DNA of 64,000 bases. It comes from Anaerobacillus alkalilacustris. GTDB lineage: Bacteria > Bacillota > Bacilli > Bacillales > Anaerobacillaceae. The notes under the pieces are model-generated. The model had not been told where the DNA came from. It did not search any database and saw only the letters and a program-made list of their open reading frames with translations. Shown in pieces: positions 27,996 to 37,901 of this stretch (positions are counted from its first letter, which is position 1; each line of letters starts with the position of its first letter). The position numbers were made by a program, and so were the translations under genes. The DNA is taken from NCBI RefSeq assembly GCF_001866005.1, contig NZ_MLQR01000029.1, forward strand, positions 215,269-279,268, read 5' to 3'.

Positions 27996-28942
27996 TATGC
28001 ATTACCACCTTTTATAGTTTCAACAGTCTTTTCCAAAGATTCACGATCATTTACAGAAAACACCCGTACTTTACGGTTTATTTTTTTCACAAGTCCTGAT
28101 AAAACATTCCCAGGACCTATTTCAATAAATGTATCTACATCTTGATTTAGTAAATAATTTACTGTATCTTCCCAAAGAACGGGAGAATAAACTTGTTGTA
28201 CCAATTTTTGCTTTATTTCTTCACCTGAACGTACTTCGCTTGCAGTAACATTTGCAATAACAGGGACAAGTGCATCGTTAATATTAATATTATTTAATAC
28301 TTCAGCAAGCTTATCTGCCGCTGGTTTCATTAACGAAGAATGAAATGGTCCACTTACTGAAAGAGATATAACTCTTCTTGCCCCTTTTTCTTTAGCAATA
28401 ATAGAAGCTTCATCCACAGCTTCTTTTGAACCAGAAATAACAATTTGACCTGGACAATTTAGGTTAGCGAGTTCAACCGGTTGACCCTTTAACGTTACTT
28501 CGTCTGTAATTTCCTTTAACAGACTACGCTCCATTCCTAAAATAGCCGCCATTGCTCCTTTACCTTCTGGAACTGCTTCTTCCATAAAAGATCCTCTCAT
28601 TCGTACCGCATAAACAGCATCTTCAAATGACAAAGCCTGAGCACAAACAAGTGCACTGTATTCACCTAAACTATGCCCAGCAACATAATCTGGTTGAATA
28701 TCAGCGGTACGAAATGCCTCAAGCATAGCTATACTTGTTGTCAATAAAGCAGGTTGCGTGTTGGTAGTTAATGTTAATTCAGCCTCAGGACCTTCAAAAA
28801 TAAGTTTTGTTAATTCTGTCTCAAGGCGTGTGTCTGCTCTTTTAAAAATTGCTGAAACAGCTTCATTTTCATCTGCAAGAGCTTTTCCCATTCCAACAGA
28901 TTGAGACCCTTGACCAGGAAATAAAAATGCTATCTTACCCAT
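27995..28942 (-). CDS. fabD: malonyl-CoA-ACP transacylase FabD, 315 aa
   Basis: FabD moves malonyl from CoA to ACP. The [12 protein letters not shown] motif is near the start, the nucleophile is Ser91 in [10 protein letters not shown] and the catalytic histidine is in SGPFHSSLM near 201. The ribosome binding site is AAGGGAG. It lies 46 bases after plsX and overlaps fabG by one base. The promoter and FapR operator are upstream of fapR. Confidence 0.97.
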   Translation of the reverse strand: MGKIAFLFPGQGSQSVGMGKALADENEAVSAIFKRADTRLETELTKLIFEGPEAELTLTTNTQPALLTTSIAMLEAFRTADIQPDYVAGHSLGEYSALVCAQALSFEDAVYAVRMRGSFMEEAVPEGKGAMAAILGMERSLLKEITDEVTLKGQPVELANLNCPGQIVISGSKEAVDEASIIAKEKGARRVISLSVSGPFHSSLMKPAADKLAEVLNNININDALVPVIANVTASEVRSGEEIKQKLVQQVYSPVLWEDTVNYLLNQDVDTFIEIGPGNVLSGLVKKINRKVRVFSVNDRESLEKTVETIKGGNA

Positions 28943-28988
28943 TGTACAACTCCCTTTTAATCGTTTTTTTAACTAAAAATAATACTTA

Positions 28989-29975
28989 CTATTCACCTTT
29001 TACAATTTCACCTTTTATGGTTTCTACAACCTTTTCTTCGACAATCATTCGAGCTTGCCTTACAGAATTCAATATTGCATTTTCATTAGAAGATCCATGC
29101 GCTTTAATAATTGGGGCTTGTAAGCCAAATAAACAAGCACCACCATATTCAGTATAATCCATTTGCTCTTTAATTCTTTTAAACCTCGGTTTTAATGCTC
29201 CAGCCGCTATTTTACTAAAAACCGTACTCGTAAGCTCTTTCTTCATTAATGAGAATAAAGAAAGAGCTGTGCCTTCTACTGATTTTAGAACAATATTACC
29301 TGAAAAACCGTCACATACTACAACATCAGCAATTCCATTCAATAAATCTCTAGCTTCAATATTTCCAACAAAATTCAAGTTCGCATTCTTTAACAATTCA
29401 AACGTCTGCTTTGTTAATTCAGTACCTTTATCGTCCTCAGTTCCGACATTTAGCAATCCAACTCTTGGGCGATCAATATTGCGAACCTTTTTCATGTAAA
29501 TAGAACCCATGATGCCGTAGTGAAGTAAATGTTCAGGTTTTGCATCCATATTGGCACCTGCATCGATTAGTAAAAAACCATTACCATTAAGAGTCGGTAG
29601 CATTGGCGCTAGTGCAGGACGTTCAATTCCTTTTATTCTACCACTAATTAAAATTCCACCAGTCATTAGCGCCCCAGTATTTCCTGCTGAAATACAGGCA
29701 TCAGCACGACCTTCTTTTACTTCTTTAATAGCAAGAACCATAGAGGCATTCTTTTTTCTACGTATAGCTGCCACCGGGGCATCTGTTGATTCAATCTTTT
29801 CATTAGTATGTATAATTGTAACTCTTGTTTCATCTGTAAGATTTTGTTTAATTGCCACCTCATCGCCTACTAGGACAATGTGTAGTTCTTTATAGGATTT
29901 TATAGCTGCCATTGCACCTTTTACGACTTCTTTAGGGGCATGGTCACCACCCATGGCATCAATTACGATCCTCAT
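28989..29975 (-). CDS. plsX: phosphate acyltransferase PlsX, 328 aa
   Basis: PlsX makes acyl-phosphate from acyl-ACP for phosphatidic acid synthesis by PlsY. The N-terminus [18 protein letters not shown] and the later [17 protein letters not shown] are family signatures. I start at ATG 29975, preceded by AGAAGGGTG, which overlaps the end of fapR by 17 bases. It is the second gene of the FapR-controlled operon. Confidence 0.97.
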   Translation of the reverse strand: MRIVIDAMGGDHAPKEVVKGAMAAIKSYKELHIVLVGDEVAIKQNLTDETRVTIIHTNEKIESTDAPVAAIRRKKNASMVLAIKEVKEGRADACISAGNTGALMTGGILISGRIKGIERPALAPMLPTLNGNGFLLIDAGANMDAKPEHLLHYGIMGSIYMKKVRNIDRPRVGLLNVGTEDDKGTELTKQTFELLKNANLNFVGNIEARDLLNGIADVVVCDGFSGNIVLKSVEGTALSLFSLMKKELTSTVFSKIAAGALKPRFKRIKEQMDYTEYGGACLFGLQAPIIKAHGSSNENAILNSVRQARMIVEEKVVETIKGEIVKGE

Positions 29976-30552
29976 GTTCACCCTTCTCTCCTTCCAATAG
30001 CAAGTCTCTTCGGTACATGTGGAATTCTCCGGAGAAAACTAACTCTTGTTCAACAAAACTATTTACTTCAACTTTCGTACGCTCTTTTTCATTGTTGATA
30101 ACTTTCGCCTTTGCAATTACACGTTCCCCTTGCTTTACTCTTCTAGTAAAACGAACATTTGCTTTTGATGTTAACGCTAATTCATCATCAATAATTGCAA
30201 CTGCCAAAGAGTTTGCTTGAGCAAAAAGGTGATGTCCTCGAGCAATCTTTGTTCTTGTAAAAACATGCTCTGGTCCGATATCTAAAATGGATATTGCTCT
30301 CTGATCTAACTGTAAATCGATAATTTCACCGATAACTTCTTCTAATGATAAAGCTTTTACGGTATCAAACTGTTTTTCAGCTACATGTTTAATACGTTCT
30401 CTTAATTCAGGTATTGAAAGTTCTAATCGATCTAAACGGATCGTTTGAACACTCACATGAAAAAATTCTGCAAGTGACTCATCAGTAATAAAAGGATTTT
30501 CATTTATTTTTTGTTTTAATAGCTGTTGCCGTTCTTTTTTCGATCGTTTCAT
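29959..30552 (-). CDS. fapR: fatty acid biosynthesis repressor FapR, 197 aa
   Basis: FapR represses fatty acid and phospholipid genes and is released by malonyl-CoA. The N-terminal HTH lies at about residues 18-45 ([20 protein letters not shown]). The rest is a hot-dog effector domain with [20 protein letters not shown] and [12 protein letters not shown]. The full length matches Bacillus FapR. A FapR operator overlaps its own promoter at 30574-30590, so it controls its own operon. Confidence 0.96.
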   Translation of the reverse strand: MKRSKKERQQLLKQKINENPFITDESLAEFFHVSVQTIRLDRLELSIPELRERIKHVAEKQFDTVKALSLEEVIGEIIDLQLDQRAISILDIGPEHVFTRTKIARGHHLFAQANSLAVAIIDDELALTSKANVRFTRRVKQGERVIAKAKVINNEKERTKVEVNSFVEQELVFSGEFHMYRRDLLLEGEKGEHEDRN

Positions 30553-30573
30553 CTTTCCACACCATCCAAGCTT

Positions 30574-30590
30574 ATATGACTAGGTACTAA
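30574..30590 (-). promoter_or_regulatory. fapR: FapR operator
   Basis: On the minus strand the site reads TTAGTACCTAGTCATAT, which matches the known Bacillus FapR box (TTAGTACCTAG core with an inverted right half). It starts five bases downstream of the -10 box, so it covers the expected transcription start of fapR-plsX-fabD-fabG-acpP. Confidence 0.85.
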
Positions 30591-30594
30591 AAGT

Positions 30595-30623
30595 AGTATA
30601 TAGAAATTGGATTTATATTTCAA
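30595..30623 (-). promoter_or_regulatory. fapR: sigma-A promoter of the fapR operon
   Basis: TTGAAA (30618-30623) and TATACT (30595-30600) are separated by exactly 17 bases. They lie between recG and fapR and immediately before the FapR operator. Confidence 0.8.
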
Positions 30624-30637
30624 TAAAAAAATCACTA

Positions 30638-32674
30638 TTAATCCATTTTCTCTCCATTTAGCACCCCTTGCTCCTCTAAATACATAACTAGGTGCTTATA
30701 TTCTGAATTCTCCCAAAATTCCTCAGAAGAGACTAGATATGTAGCATCATTTCTTGCTACTTCCAACGCGCGATAATCATGAATCATATCAGCAATTTTA
30801 AATTCAGGTAAACCACTTTGTTTAGATCCAAAAAAATCTCCAGGACCTCTTAGCTCTAAATCTCTTTGAGATAATTCAAACCCATTATTTGTTTCTGTCA
30901 TAATCCTCATTCGTTCTTTTCCAACATCAGATTTAGGATCAGCTAATAGTACACAATACGATTGTGCATCACCACGTCCAACCCGTCCTCGCAGCTGATG
31001 AAGCTGTGATAAACCAAACCTCTCCGCATCATAAATAACCATGATTGTAGCATTAGGTACATTAACTCCAACTTCTACCACCGTCGTAGAAACAAGTATT
31101 TGGACCTCATTATTACTAAATTGTTGCATAACCTCTTCTTTTTCACTTGAATGAAGTCTCCCGTGCATGAGTCCTACTTTATAATTCCTAAAGTAATGTT
31201 GAAGTTGAGCATGTACGTCAATTGCATTTTGAACATCTAGCTTATCAGATTCTTCAATTAAAGGACAGATAACATAAGCTTGTCTACCCTTCAGTAACTC
31301 CTTTTCAACAAAAGATAAAACTCGTTCAAGCATTTGGTGTTTAGCCCAGTATGTCTCAATCGGTTTTCGACCAGCTGGCATTTCGTCAATTGTTGAAACA
31401 TCCATATCTCCGAAAATCGAAATGGCAAGTGTCCTTGGAATGGGGGTCGCTGTCATAAAAAGGACATCCGGATTTAGACCTTTATTACGCAGTGTACGCC
31501 TTTGTTCAACACCGAAGCGGTGCTGTTCATCCGTTATAACTAAACCGAGATTGTGAAATTGGACTTCATCTTGTATAAGAGCATGAGTACCAATAATTAT
31601 ATTAATTTCCCCACTTTCAAGTCGAGTCAACAATTCCTTACGCTTTTTACCTTTAATGGATCCGGTTAATAATTCAGAGGTTATACCAACTGGCTCAAGT
31701 AACGCTTTTAAAGAATGATAGTGTTGCTCTGCTAATATTTCAGTAGGAACCATTAATGCACCTTGAAAACGAGCGGTAACAGCAGCATATAAACAAATAG
31801 CTGCGACAACTGTTTTCCCTGAACCTACGTCTCCTTGTAGCAAACGATTCATACGATAAGGCGTAGCCATATCTTTTAATATTTCATTAACTACCCGTTG
31901 TTGTGCAGATGTTAGCGAGAATGGTAATCTCTCAAGAAATAGCGCAACATTCTCTTTATCATAGTTAATAGAGGTACCACCACTATTTTCTCGATGGAAT
32001 TTTCGAATCGCTTGCATTTTCAACTGAAACAAAAGAAACTCTTCATAGACCATTCTTCTCCTTGCTTTCTTAGCGTCTTCAAAATTTAGTGGGTAATGGA
32101 GTTTGTAGAGCGCATCTTTTCTTTCAATCAGTTTGTATTTCTGTAAATAGTCGGGTGGTAGGATTTCTTCAATTTGGGTTCCATACTGGTCCATCGCCGA
32201 ATTTATCATTTTTTTCAATCCTTTCACGGTAATTTTACCGCCAACCGAATATACTGGTTCATAACTACTGTTATGCTCACCTATACCAAACTTACATTCG
32301 TTAACTGTAATTGAAAGACGATGTTGATCCCACTTACCTGTTAGTGTAACCTTTGAACCTAGAACTAATTTCGTTTTTAAGTAGTGTTGATTAAAAAAAA
32401 CTGCTGTAAGTAATACGTTACCTACTAAAACCCTAGAAGATAGTTTCGATTTTTTTTTACCATAAAACCGTAGTACACTTTCACTTTGAATCGTTCCTTG
32501 GATCGTTACTCGCTCTTCATGTTTAATTTCCGTTATGTCTTTTGGCCGATAATCCTCATAACGAAACGGGAAATATTCTAATAAATCTTGGATCGAATAA
32601 ATCCCTAAGTTATGTAAATCTTTAGCCTTTTCCTCCCCAATTCCCTTTACAAATGTAACTGATTTTTTTAACAT
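30638..32674 (-). CDS. recG: ATP-dependent DNA helicase RecG, 678 aa
   Basis: RecG remodels stalled replication forks and branched DNA. The N-terminal wedge domain is at about residues 1-150. Walker A is GDVGSGKTVVA, the DEQH box is VITDEQHRFGVEQRR and helicase motif VI is QLRGRVGRG. It ends close to the usual length (682 in B. subtilis). The start ATG lies two bases after the sdaAA stop, with only a weak A-rich ribosome binding site, so coupling to sdaAA is likely. Confidence 0.96.
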   Translation of the reverse strand: MLKKSVTFVKGIGEEKAKDLHNLGIYSIQDLLEYFPFRYEDYRPKDITEIKHEERVTIQGTIQSESVLRFYGKKKSKLSSRVLVGNVLLTAVFFNQHYLKTKLVLGSKVTLTGKWDQHRLSITVNECKFGIGEHNSSYEPVYSVGGKITVKGLKKMINSAMDQYGTQIEEILPPDYLQKYKLIERKDALYKLHYPLNFEDAKKARRRMVYEEFLLFQLKMQAIRKFHRENSGGTSINYDKENVALFLERLPFSLTSAQQRVVNEILKDMATPYRMNRLLQGDVGSGKTVVAAICLYAAVTARFQGALMVPTEILAEQHYHSLKALLEPVGITSELLTGSIKGKKRKELLTRLESGEINIIIGTHALIQDEVQFHNLGLVITDEQHRFGVEQRRTLRNKGLNPDVLFMTATPIPRTLAISIFGDMDVSTIDEMPAGRKPIETYWAKHQMLERVLSFVEKELLKGRQAYVICPLIEESDKLDVQNAIDVHAQLQHYFRNYKVGLMHGRLHSSEKEEVMQQFSNNEVQILVSTTVVEVGVNVPNATIMVIYDAERFGLSQLHQLRGRVGRGDAQSYCVLLADPKSDVGKERMRIMTETNNGFELSQRDLELRGPGDFFGSKQSGLPEFKIADMIHDYRALEVARNDATYLVSSEEFWENSEYKHLVMYLEEQGVLNGEKMD

Positions 32675-32676
32675 CT

Positions 32677-33561
32677 TTATTTTTCGTGACTAAATCCAAA
32701 GATTTTCGCTTCTAGTGCTCTACCTGTTGGAGTAGCCGCTAAACCTCCTCCTGCGGTTTCTTTTAAATCTCTTGACATAGACTGACCTATTTTGTACATA
32801 GCCTCAATTACTTCATCACAAGGAATTCTACTTTCTATTCCCGCTAATGCCATGTCAGCTGCAACAAGTGCATTGGCAGCTCCCATAGCATTTCGCTTAA
32901 CGCATGGAACTTCAACAAGTCCAGCAACAGGGTCACAAACTAACCCTAGCATATTCTTTAATGCTATTGCCATTGCATGGGCCGATTGTATAGGTTTCCC
33001 CCCCATAAGTTCAACAATGGCTGCTGCTGCCATACCTGTTGCACTACCAACTTCAGCCTGACAACCACCACCTGCACCTGAAATAGTAGCATTGTTTGCT
33101 ACCACAAGCCCAAATGCACCACTTGTAAATAAAAAACGAACCAGTTTCTCTCTAGAAGGATTATTTTTTTTCTTAATAGCAAATAGGGTTCCTGGTACTA
33201 CTCCAGCTGAACCTGCTGTAGGAGTTGCGCAAATAGTCCCCATTGCTGCATTTACTTCATTTGTTGCTATTGCTTTGCTAACAGCATCAAGAAGAAATTC
33301 ACCAGATAGAGATTTTCCACTCTGTATATAATTTTGTAAAAGAATTGCATCTCCTCCTGTTAAACCTGATATTGAGCGAACTTTTTCTTTAATTCCTCTT
33401 TCAATAGCTTCTTCCATGACACATAAATTTCTGTCCATCTGATCAAAAATTTCTACAAAACTTTTCTCAGAAACATCCATTTCCTGTTTTATCATTATAT
33501 CAGAGATAAGGATGCCTTCCTTCTCTGCCAATTCTACTAATTCAGCAACATTTCGAAACAT
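32677..33561 (-). CDS. sdaAA: L-serine dehydratase alpha subunit, 294 aa
   Basis: This is the iron-sulfur L-serine deaminase subunit that makes pyruvate and ammonia. Cluster-ligand cysteines are visible in ICATPTAGSAG, GGGCQAEVG and VCDPVAGLVEVPC. The C-terminus GGGLAATPTGRALE is conserved. The ribosome binding site is GGGAGAG. It follows sdaAB by 29 bases, and recG starts two bases after it. Confidence 0.96.
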   Translation of the reverse strand: MFRNVAELVELAEKEGILISDIMIKQEMDVSEKSFVEIFDQMDRNLCVMEEAIERGIKEKVRSISGLTGGDAILLQNYIQSGKSLSGEFLLDAVSKAIATNEVNAAMGTICATPTAGSAGVVPGTLFAIKKKNNPSREKLVRFLFTSGAFGLVVANNATISGAGGGCQAEVGSATGMAAAAIVELMGGKPIQSAHAMAIALKNMLGLVCDPVAGLVEVPCVKRNAMGAANALVAADMALAGIESRIPCDEVIEAMYKIGQSMSRDLKETAGGGLAATPTGRALEAKIFGFSHEK

Positions 33562-33590
33562 CGTTTATCTCTCCCTATTCTCTCGTGTTG

Positions 33591-34256
33591 TTATTCATGT
33601 ATCTTAGTTACCTTAGAGATATTTGGTAAAGATGCTACTTCAGCTAAAAGTTTTTCATCAACGTTTTGGTCAATCTCAATAACCATTAACGCTTCTTTAC
33701 CTTTTTCTTTTCTTGAAACTTCCATATGGCCAATATTAATTTCATACTTTGCTAATACATTAGATACCGCTGCAATAACCCCAAATCGATCATCATGTAC
33801 AACCAATATCGCAGGATGATTCCCTGATAATTTTAATTTAAAGTTATTTAGTTCAACGATCTCTATTTTTCCACCACCTATGGAAATCCCAACTAATTCT
33901 ATTGTATCTTGCTCACATGTCCCTAGTCGAACTTTCGCTGTATTTGGATGATCTGTAATAGCATCCACTGTCACAATTTTAAAAGTAATTCCTAAAGCTT
34001 TAGCAATGATGAGAGAATCTTTTATTCTTTGATCAAAAGTATCAAAATCGAGTAACCCACCTATTATTGCAACATCAGTTCCATGTCCTTTATATGTTTT
34101 CGCAAAAGAGCCATAGAAGGAAATTTCTACAAATTTAGGTTCTTTACCTAGAAGTGTTCTAGCGACTCTTCCAATTCGAGCAGCTCCTGCTGTATGGGAG
34201 CTAGAAGGACCGATCATTATCGGACCAATAATATCAAAAACCGTTCTATATTTCAT
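33591..34256 (-). CDS. sdaAB: L-serine dehydratase beta subunit, 221 aa
   Basis: This is the regulatory half of the split serine dehydratase. It begins MKYRTVFDIIGPIMIGPSSSHTAGA, the family signature, with SFYGSFAKTYKGHGTD further on. An ACT domain occupies the last 75 residues (LVVHDDRFGVIAAVSNVLAKY). GGAGG precedes ATG 34256. It starts the sdaAB-sdaAA-recG run and is separated from degV by a terminator. Confidence 0.96.
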   Translation of the reverse strand: MKYRTVFDIIGPIMIGPSSSHTAGAARIGRVARTLLGKEPKFVEISFYGSFAKTYKGHGTDVAIIGGLLDFDTFDQRIKDSLIIAKALGITFKIVTVDAITDHPNTAKVRLGTCEQDTIELVGISIGGGKIEIVELNNFKLKLSGNHPAILVVHDDRFGVIAAVSNVLAKYEINIGHMEVSRKEKGKEALMVIEIDQNVDEKLLAEVASLPNISKVTKIHE

Positions 34257-34352
34257 AAATACCTCCGAAAAATCCTCTAGGCTGTTAGTTTAAGTATAGT
34301 TATATTAATTACTTTGTCTTGTCGCCACCCTAAAAAAATTTGAATAACATTT

Positions 34353-34395
34353 CAAAAAAAGTGCCAGCAACCATATATGTATGGTTTTCTGACAC
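34353..34395 (-). terminator. Rho-independent terminator after degV
   Basis: The 34361-34375 arm (GTGCCAGCAACCATA) pairs with 34380-34395 with two mismatches. In the minus direction it is followed by seven T. It lies nine bases after the degV stop codon and separates fakA-degV from sdaAB. Confidence 0.8.
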
Positions 34396-34403
34396 CATAA
34401 AGC

Positions 34404-35264
34404 TTATTTAGCAAGAGTAACAGTAATTCCAATTGCCCCTGGACCTACATGAGCACCAATAACAGGACCAATATCAGTAAAAACTTCTGAACTAATATTA
34501 AAACGACTACGCATTTCTGTCATAATCTCAGTAGCCAATTCAATTGTATTTGCATGAATAACCCCAACGATAATTGTTTGATTGCCATAGTCTTTCTCTA
34601 GATAGTCATAAATCTTTGCCAAAGCTTTTTTCTGCCCACGCACTTTATCAACAGGGTAAACTTCTCCATCTTCATTTAACGAAAGGATTGGTTTAATTTT
34701 CAATAATGAACCGAGTACCGCTGACGCTTTACCAATTCGACCATTTTTTTGTAAAAACTCTAATGTATCAACCATAAAATAAATCGTTGTATCCTTTAAC
34801 AACTCATTTAATCGCGATAAGCATTGCTCCTTTGTTGCACCTTGTTTAGCTAGTTTTGCAATTTCAGTAACAATCATCCCACAAGAATAAGCTGCTCTTT
34901 TAGAATCAACAACAGTAACATCTATAGTTTCTTTCACGACATCTGAAGCTATAACAGCTGATTGAAATGTACCACTTAGCTTCGATGAGATGTGAATTGA
35001 AATAATATCACAACCTTGATCCTCTGTATCAATTTCCTTATAAACTTCTTCAAATTGATACGGAGACGGCTGAGATGTTGAGGGGATAACATCTGATGTT
35101 GCAAGCTTTTCATAAAATTCCTTAGCTTGTATCGTAACTCCATCTTCATATGTTTCTTGTTCTCCAAAAAGTACTTTCAATGGTACAACAGCGATATTTA
35201 GTTCTTCCACTATTGACTTTGGAATATCAGACGTACTATCGGTGACAACTCTTACTTTTCCCAT
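34404..35264 (-). CDS. DegV family fatty-acid-binding protein (FakB type), 286 aa
   Basis: DegV proteins bind a fatty acid and present it to the kinase FakA. The conserved start VRVVTDSTSDIP, the loop PSTSQPSPYQF and the SSKLSGTFQSA segment fit the family over its full length. The gene follows fakA by 21 bases with a strong ribosome binding site (GAGGAGGAT), so the two form a fatty-acid-kinase pair. B. subtilis has no degV at this place. Its fatty-acid preference cannot be read from the sequence. Confidence 0.9.
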   Translation of the reverse strand: MGKVRVVTDSTSDIPKSIVEELNIAVVPLKVLFGEQETYEDGVTIQAKEFYEKLATSDVIPSTSQPSPYQFEEVYKEIDTEDQGCDIISIHISSKLSGTFQSAVIASDVVKETIDVTVVDSKRAAYSCGMIVTEIAKLAKQGATKEQCLSRLNELLKDTTIYFMVDTLEFLQKNGRIGKASAVLGSLLKIKPILSLNEDGEVYPVDKVRGQKKALAKIYDYLEKDYGNQTIIVGVIHANTIELATEIMTEMRSRFNISSEVFTDIGPVIGAHVGPGAIGITVTLAK

Positions 35265-35285
35265 AACGAATCATCCTCCTCGATA

Positions 35286-36971
35286 TTATTCAACAGAAAA
35301 GATATAAGAATATAAAGGTTGATTACCATCGTAAACTTCTACTTCTACATCTTTAAATTTTGCTTCAATATAATCAACAAGCTTATCTGTTTCTTCTTCA
35401 GTAGTACCCTCACCACGAATAATTGTTACGATTTCAGAGCTTTCATCAATCATTTGATCCAACAATTGTTCTGTCACTTTAAGACGATCGGGTCCTGAGG
35501 AAACAATTTTCTTCTCAGAAATTCCCATAAAGTCATCTTTTTTAATTTCCACACCATCAAGATTACTATCTCGCACTGCAAAAGTGACTTGCCCAGTCTT
35601 CACTAAAGCTAAAGCAGCTCTCATATCCTCAAAATTTGTTTCAATGTTCCCTGATGGATTAAAAGCTAATAATGAAGCTAAACCTTGCGGGACTGTTTTG
35701 GATGGTACAACGACAACATCTTCCTCAACAACTGTAGCAGCCTGCTCGGCAGCCATAATAACATTACTATTATTTGGTAAAATAATGATCTTTTTGGCAC
35801 GAACATCTGAAACCGCCTTAACAAAATCTTCAGTGCTTGGGTTCATTGTTTGACCACCTTCTATAACAATCCCGGCGCCTAGGCTTTTAAACATTTTAGC
35901 AATCCCTTCACCCATAGCTACTGTAATAATTCCAAACTCTGCTTTAGTTTCCGAAGTGGAAGCAATTGGCTCTTCTTCGTAAACTGCTTTTGTTTCTTCT
36001 AGTAAGTGAGTGTGTTGTTCTCGCATATTTTCTATTTTCACATTAATTAAGCTTCCGAACCTTTGAGCCTGAGTGATGACTTCGCCTGGCTGTTCAGCAT
36101 GAATATGTATTTTAAGTAAATCATCATCAGAAACAACTAACAAAGAATCTCCATGATTACTTAATAATTGACGAAAAGCTACTTCATCAAACGGGTTTTT
36201 TTCAATCTTTTCATCCTCAAATTTAACCATCACTTCAGTACAATATCCAAACTCTATGTCTTCAGTAGCCATGTAACTTTGAGCATTTTGGTGGTGTTCG
36301 ACTTTCACAAGATCAGACATAGATGCCGACTTTTTATCAATTTCAACAATTTTTTCTCCTTTTAGTACTGCTAAAAAACCTTCATAAATAATTACTAAGC
36401 CCTTCCCACCAGAATCAACTACACCTACTTCTTTTAAAACAGGTAGTAGGCTTGGAGTTCGATCTAAGGATTTTTTTGCTTCAGCCAGGGTCGCATCCAT
36501 AATTTGAATAATATCATCCGTACGTTTAGCGGTCTCTTGAGCTTTTTTAGCCGCATCTTTAGCTACTGTTAAAATTGTTCCTTCAACAGGCTTCATTACA
36601 GCTTTATAAGCCATATCTACTCCATAAGTAAAAGCATCAGCAAATTGTTTAGCATTCAAAGACGTTTTATCTTCAACAGATTTTGAAAATCCTCGAAAAA
36701 GTTGTGATAAAATTACTCCTGAGTTTCCTCGAGCCCCCATCAACAAACCTTTTGCAAAAGCTCCAGCAACTTTACCTACATGTTCTGAATTTTGAGTGGT
36801 CACTTCTTTCACACCTGAGGAAATGGACAAATTCATATTCGTCCCTGTATCACCATCCGGTACAGGAAACACATTTAACGAATCCACTAATTTAACATTC
36901 TTTGATAAATTACTGGCTCCTTCAATAAACATTTGGGCAAGCTTTTCACCCTCTAAACTCTTCAGTGTCAC
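35286..36971 (-). CDS. fakA: fatty acid kinase FakA (YloV), 561 aa
   Basis: FakA phosphorylates fatty acids held by FakB (DegV) proteins, giving acyl-phosphate for PlsX/PlsY. The N-terminal DhaL-type kinase domain carries PVPDGDTGTNMNLS near residue 37, GARGNSGVI and VVDSGGKGLV. The C-terminal DegV-like half ends the protein. The start is GTG 36971, with AAGGAGGA six bases upstream. It follows yloU by 23 bases and precedes degV. Confidence 0.95.
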   Translation of the reverse strand: MTLKSLEGEKLAQMFIEGASNLSKNVKLVDSLNVFPVPDGDTGTNMNLSISSGVKEVTTQNSEHVGKVAGAFAKGLLMGARGNSGVILSQLFRGFSKSVEDKTSLNAKQFADAFTYGVDMAYKAVMKPVEGTILTVAKDAAKKAQETAKRTDDIIQIMDATLAEAKKSLDRTPSLLPVLKEVGVVDSGGKGLVIIYEGFLAVLKGEKIVEIDKKSASMSDLVKVEHHQNAQSYMATEDIEFGYCTEVMVKFEDEKIEKNPFDEVAFRQLLSNHGDSLLVVSDDDLLKIHIHAEQPGEVITQAQRFGSLINVKIENMREQHTHLLEETKAVYEEEPIASTSETKAEFGIITVAMGEGIAKMFKSLGAGIVIEGGQTMNPSTEDFVKAVSDVRAKKIIILPNNSNVIMAAEQAATVVEEDVVVVPSKTVPQGLASLLAFNPSGNIETNFEDMRAALALVKTGQVTFAVRDSNLDGVEIKKDDFMGISEKKIVSSGPDRLKVTEQLLDQMIDESSEIVTIIRGEGTTEEETDKLVDYIEAKFKDVEVEVYDGNQPLYSYIFSVE

Positions 36972-36994
36972 AAATGTTCCTCCTTAAAATCGAA

Positions 36995-37357
36995 CTATGG
37001 ATTTATTACCTTAACTCCTTGCACGAATATATTCACTGAGTCAACTGTCAAACCCAACATTTGCTCAAGCTGATACTTTACTTTCGTTTGAACATTATGG
37101 GCAACCTCAGAAATTTTTGTTCCATAGCTAACGATTATATACATATCAATATGAATTTCATCATCTTCTTCACGTATAACAACGCCTCTAGTAAAATTTT
37201 CTTTACCTAGCAATTCTGTAAGTCCATCTTTCAATTGCTTTTGTGAAGCCATGCCTACAATTCCATAGCAGTCGATTGCTGCTCCACCAGCAATTACGGC
37301 TACAACTTCTCTTGCAACATCAATTACACCTAATTGTGTTTTTATCTTTATTGACAT
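36995..37357 (-). CDS. yloU: Asp23/Gls24 family protein YloU, 120 aa
   Basis: This is an alkaline-shock-type protein of the Asp23 family, typically membrane-associated through partners. The pattern GVIDVAREVVAVIAGGAAID and VSYGTKISEVAHNVQTKVKYQLEQM-type helices followed by VNIFVQGVKV is characteristic. AAAGGAGGAT precedes ATG 37357. It heads the yloU-fakA-degV unit. No signal peptide or membrane segment is present. Confidence 0.92.
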   Translation of the reverse strand: MSIKIKTQLGVIDVAREVVAVIAGGAAIDCYGIVGMASQKQLKDGLTELLGKENFTRGVVIREEDDEIHIDMYIIVSYGTKISEVAHNVQTKVKYQLEQMLGLTVDSVNIFVQGVKVINP

Positions 37358-37580
37358 ATCGAAATCCTCCTTTAGAATGTACTATCATGGCTATACATAT
37401 TTTACTATAATTATCCACATATTTAAAGAAAACTATATCAATCAGTACATATATCCGTTACGTATTTATTAGCTATATAATTAAGGTATCCTATTTATAC
37501 ATAAAACATTTACTTTTTTGATTATAGCTATTACTTATTTAGTGTCAAGTATCTTACCTTGATAATTATTCGAAAACCTC

Positions 37581-37609
37581 TTGCAATCTTTTTTTTACTA
37601 TGCTAATAT
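37581..37609 (+). promoter_or_regulatory. rpmB: sigma-A promoter of rpmB
   Basis: TTGCAA (37581-37586), a 17-base spacer and TAATAT (37604-37609) with an upstream TGC (extended -10). The leader to rpmB is about 55 bases and holds a small hairpin AGATGA/TCATCT near 37626-37646. The rest of the yloU-rpmB gap (37358-37580) is AT-rich. It should also contain the divergent yloU promoter, which I cannot place with confidence. Confidence 0.7.
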
Positions 37610-37669
37610 TAGCAAGTATTTATAAGATGAATTTGAGTGTCATCTCATGGTTTACAAGGAGGTGCAATC

Positions 37670-37858
37670 ATGGCACGTAAATGTGTAATTACTGGAAGAC
37701 AAGCTCGTACAGGAAACAAACGCTCACACGCATTGAACAAAACAAAGCGTAAGTGGGGTGCGAATGTACAAAAAGTTCGTATTATGGTAGATGGAAAGCC
37801 AAAACGTGTATACGTTTCTGCTAGAGCTTTAAAATCAGGAAAAGTTGAACGCGTATAA
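37670..37858 (+). CDS. rpmB: 50S ribosomal protein L28, 62 aa
   Basis: L28 is a small basic protein of the large subunit. It begins [20 protein letters not shown] and includes [13 protein letters not shown] and [15 protein letters not shown]. This form has few cysteines (one at position 5) and lacks the four-cysteine zinc set. The start ATG 37670 follows AAGGAGGTG. It is transcribed opposite to its neighbours and faces spoVM across a shared terminator, as in B. subtilis. Confidence 0.97.
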   Translation: MARKCVITGRQARTGNKRSHALNKTKRKWGANVQKVRIMVDGKPKRVYVSARALKSGKVERV

Positions 37859-37871
37859 TATGAATTGAAAC

Positions 37872-37900
37872 AAAAAAGCACCCCTTATGGTGCTTTTTTG
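37872..37900. terminator. bidirectional terminator between rpmB and spoVM
   Basis: AAAAAAGCACC pairs with GGTGCTTTTTT around a six-base loop. T runs follow in both directions. It lies 14 bases after rpmB and two bases after the end of spoVM on the other strand. Confidence 0.92.
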
Positions 37901-37901
37901 T

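Noticed and set aside
37621-37669. L28-specific regulatory leader before rpmB
   Set aside because: There is only one short hairpin (AGATGA/TCATCT), too little to call an RNA regulator.
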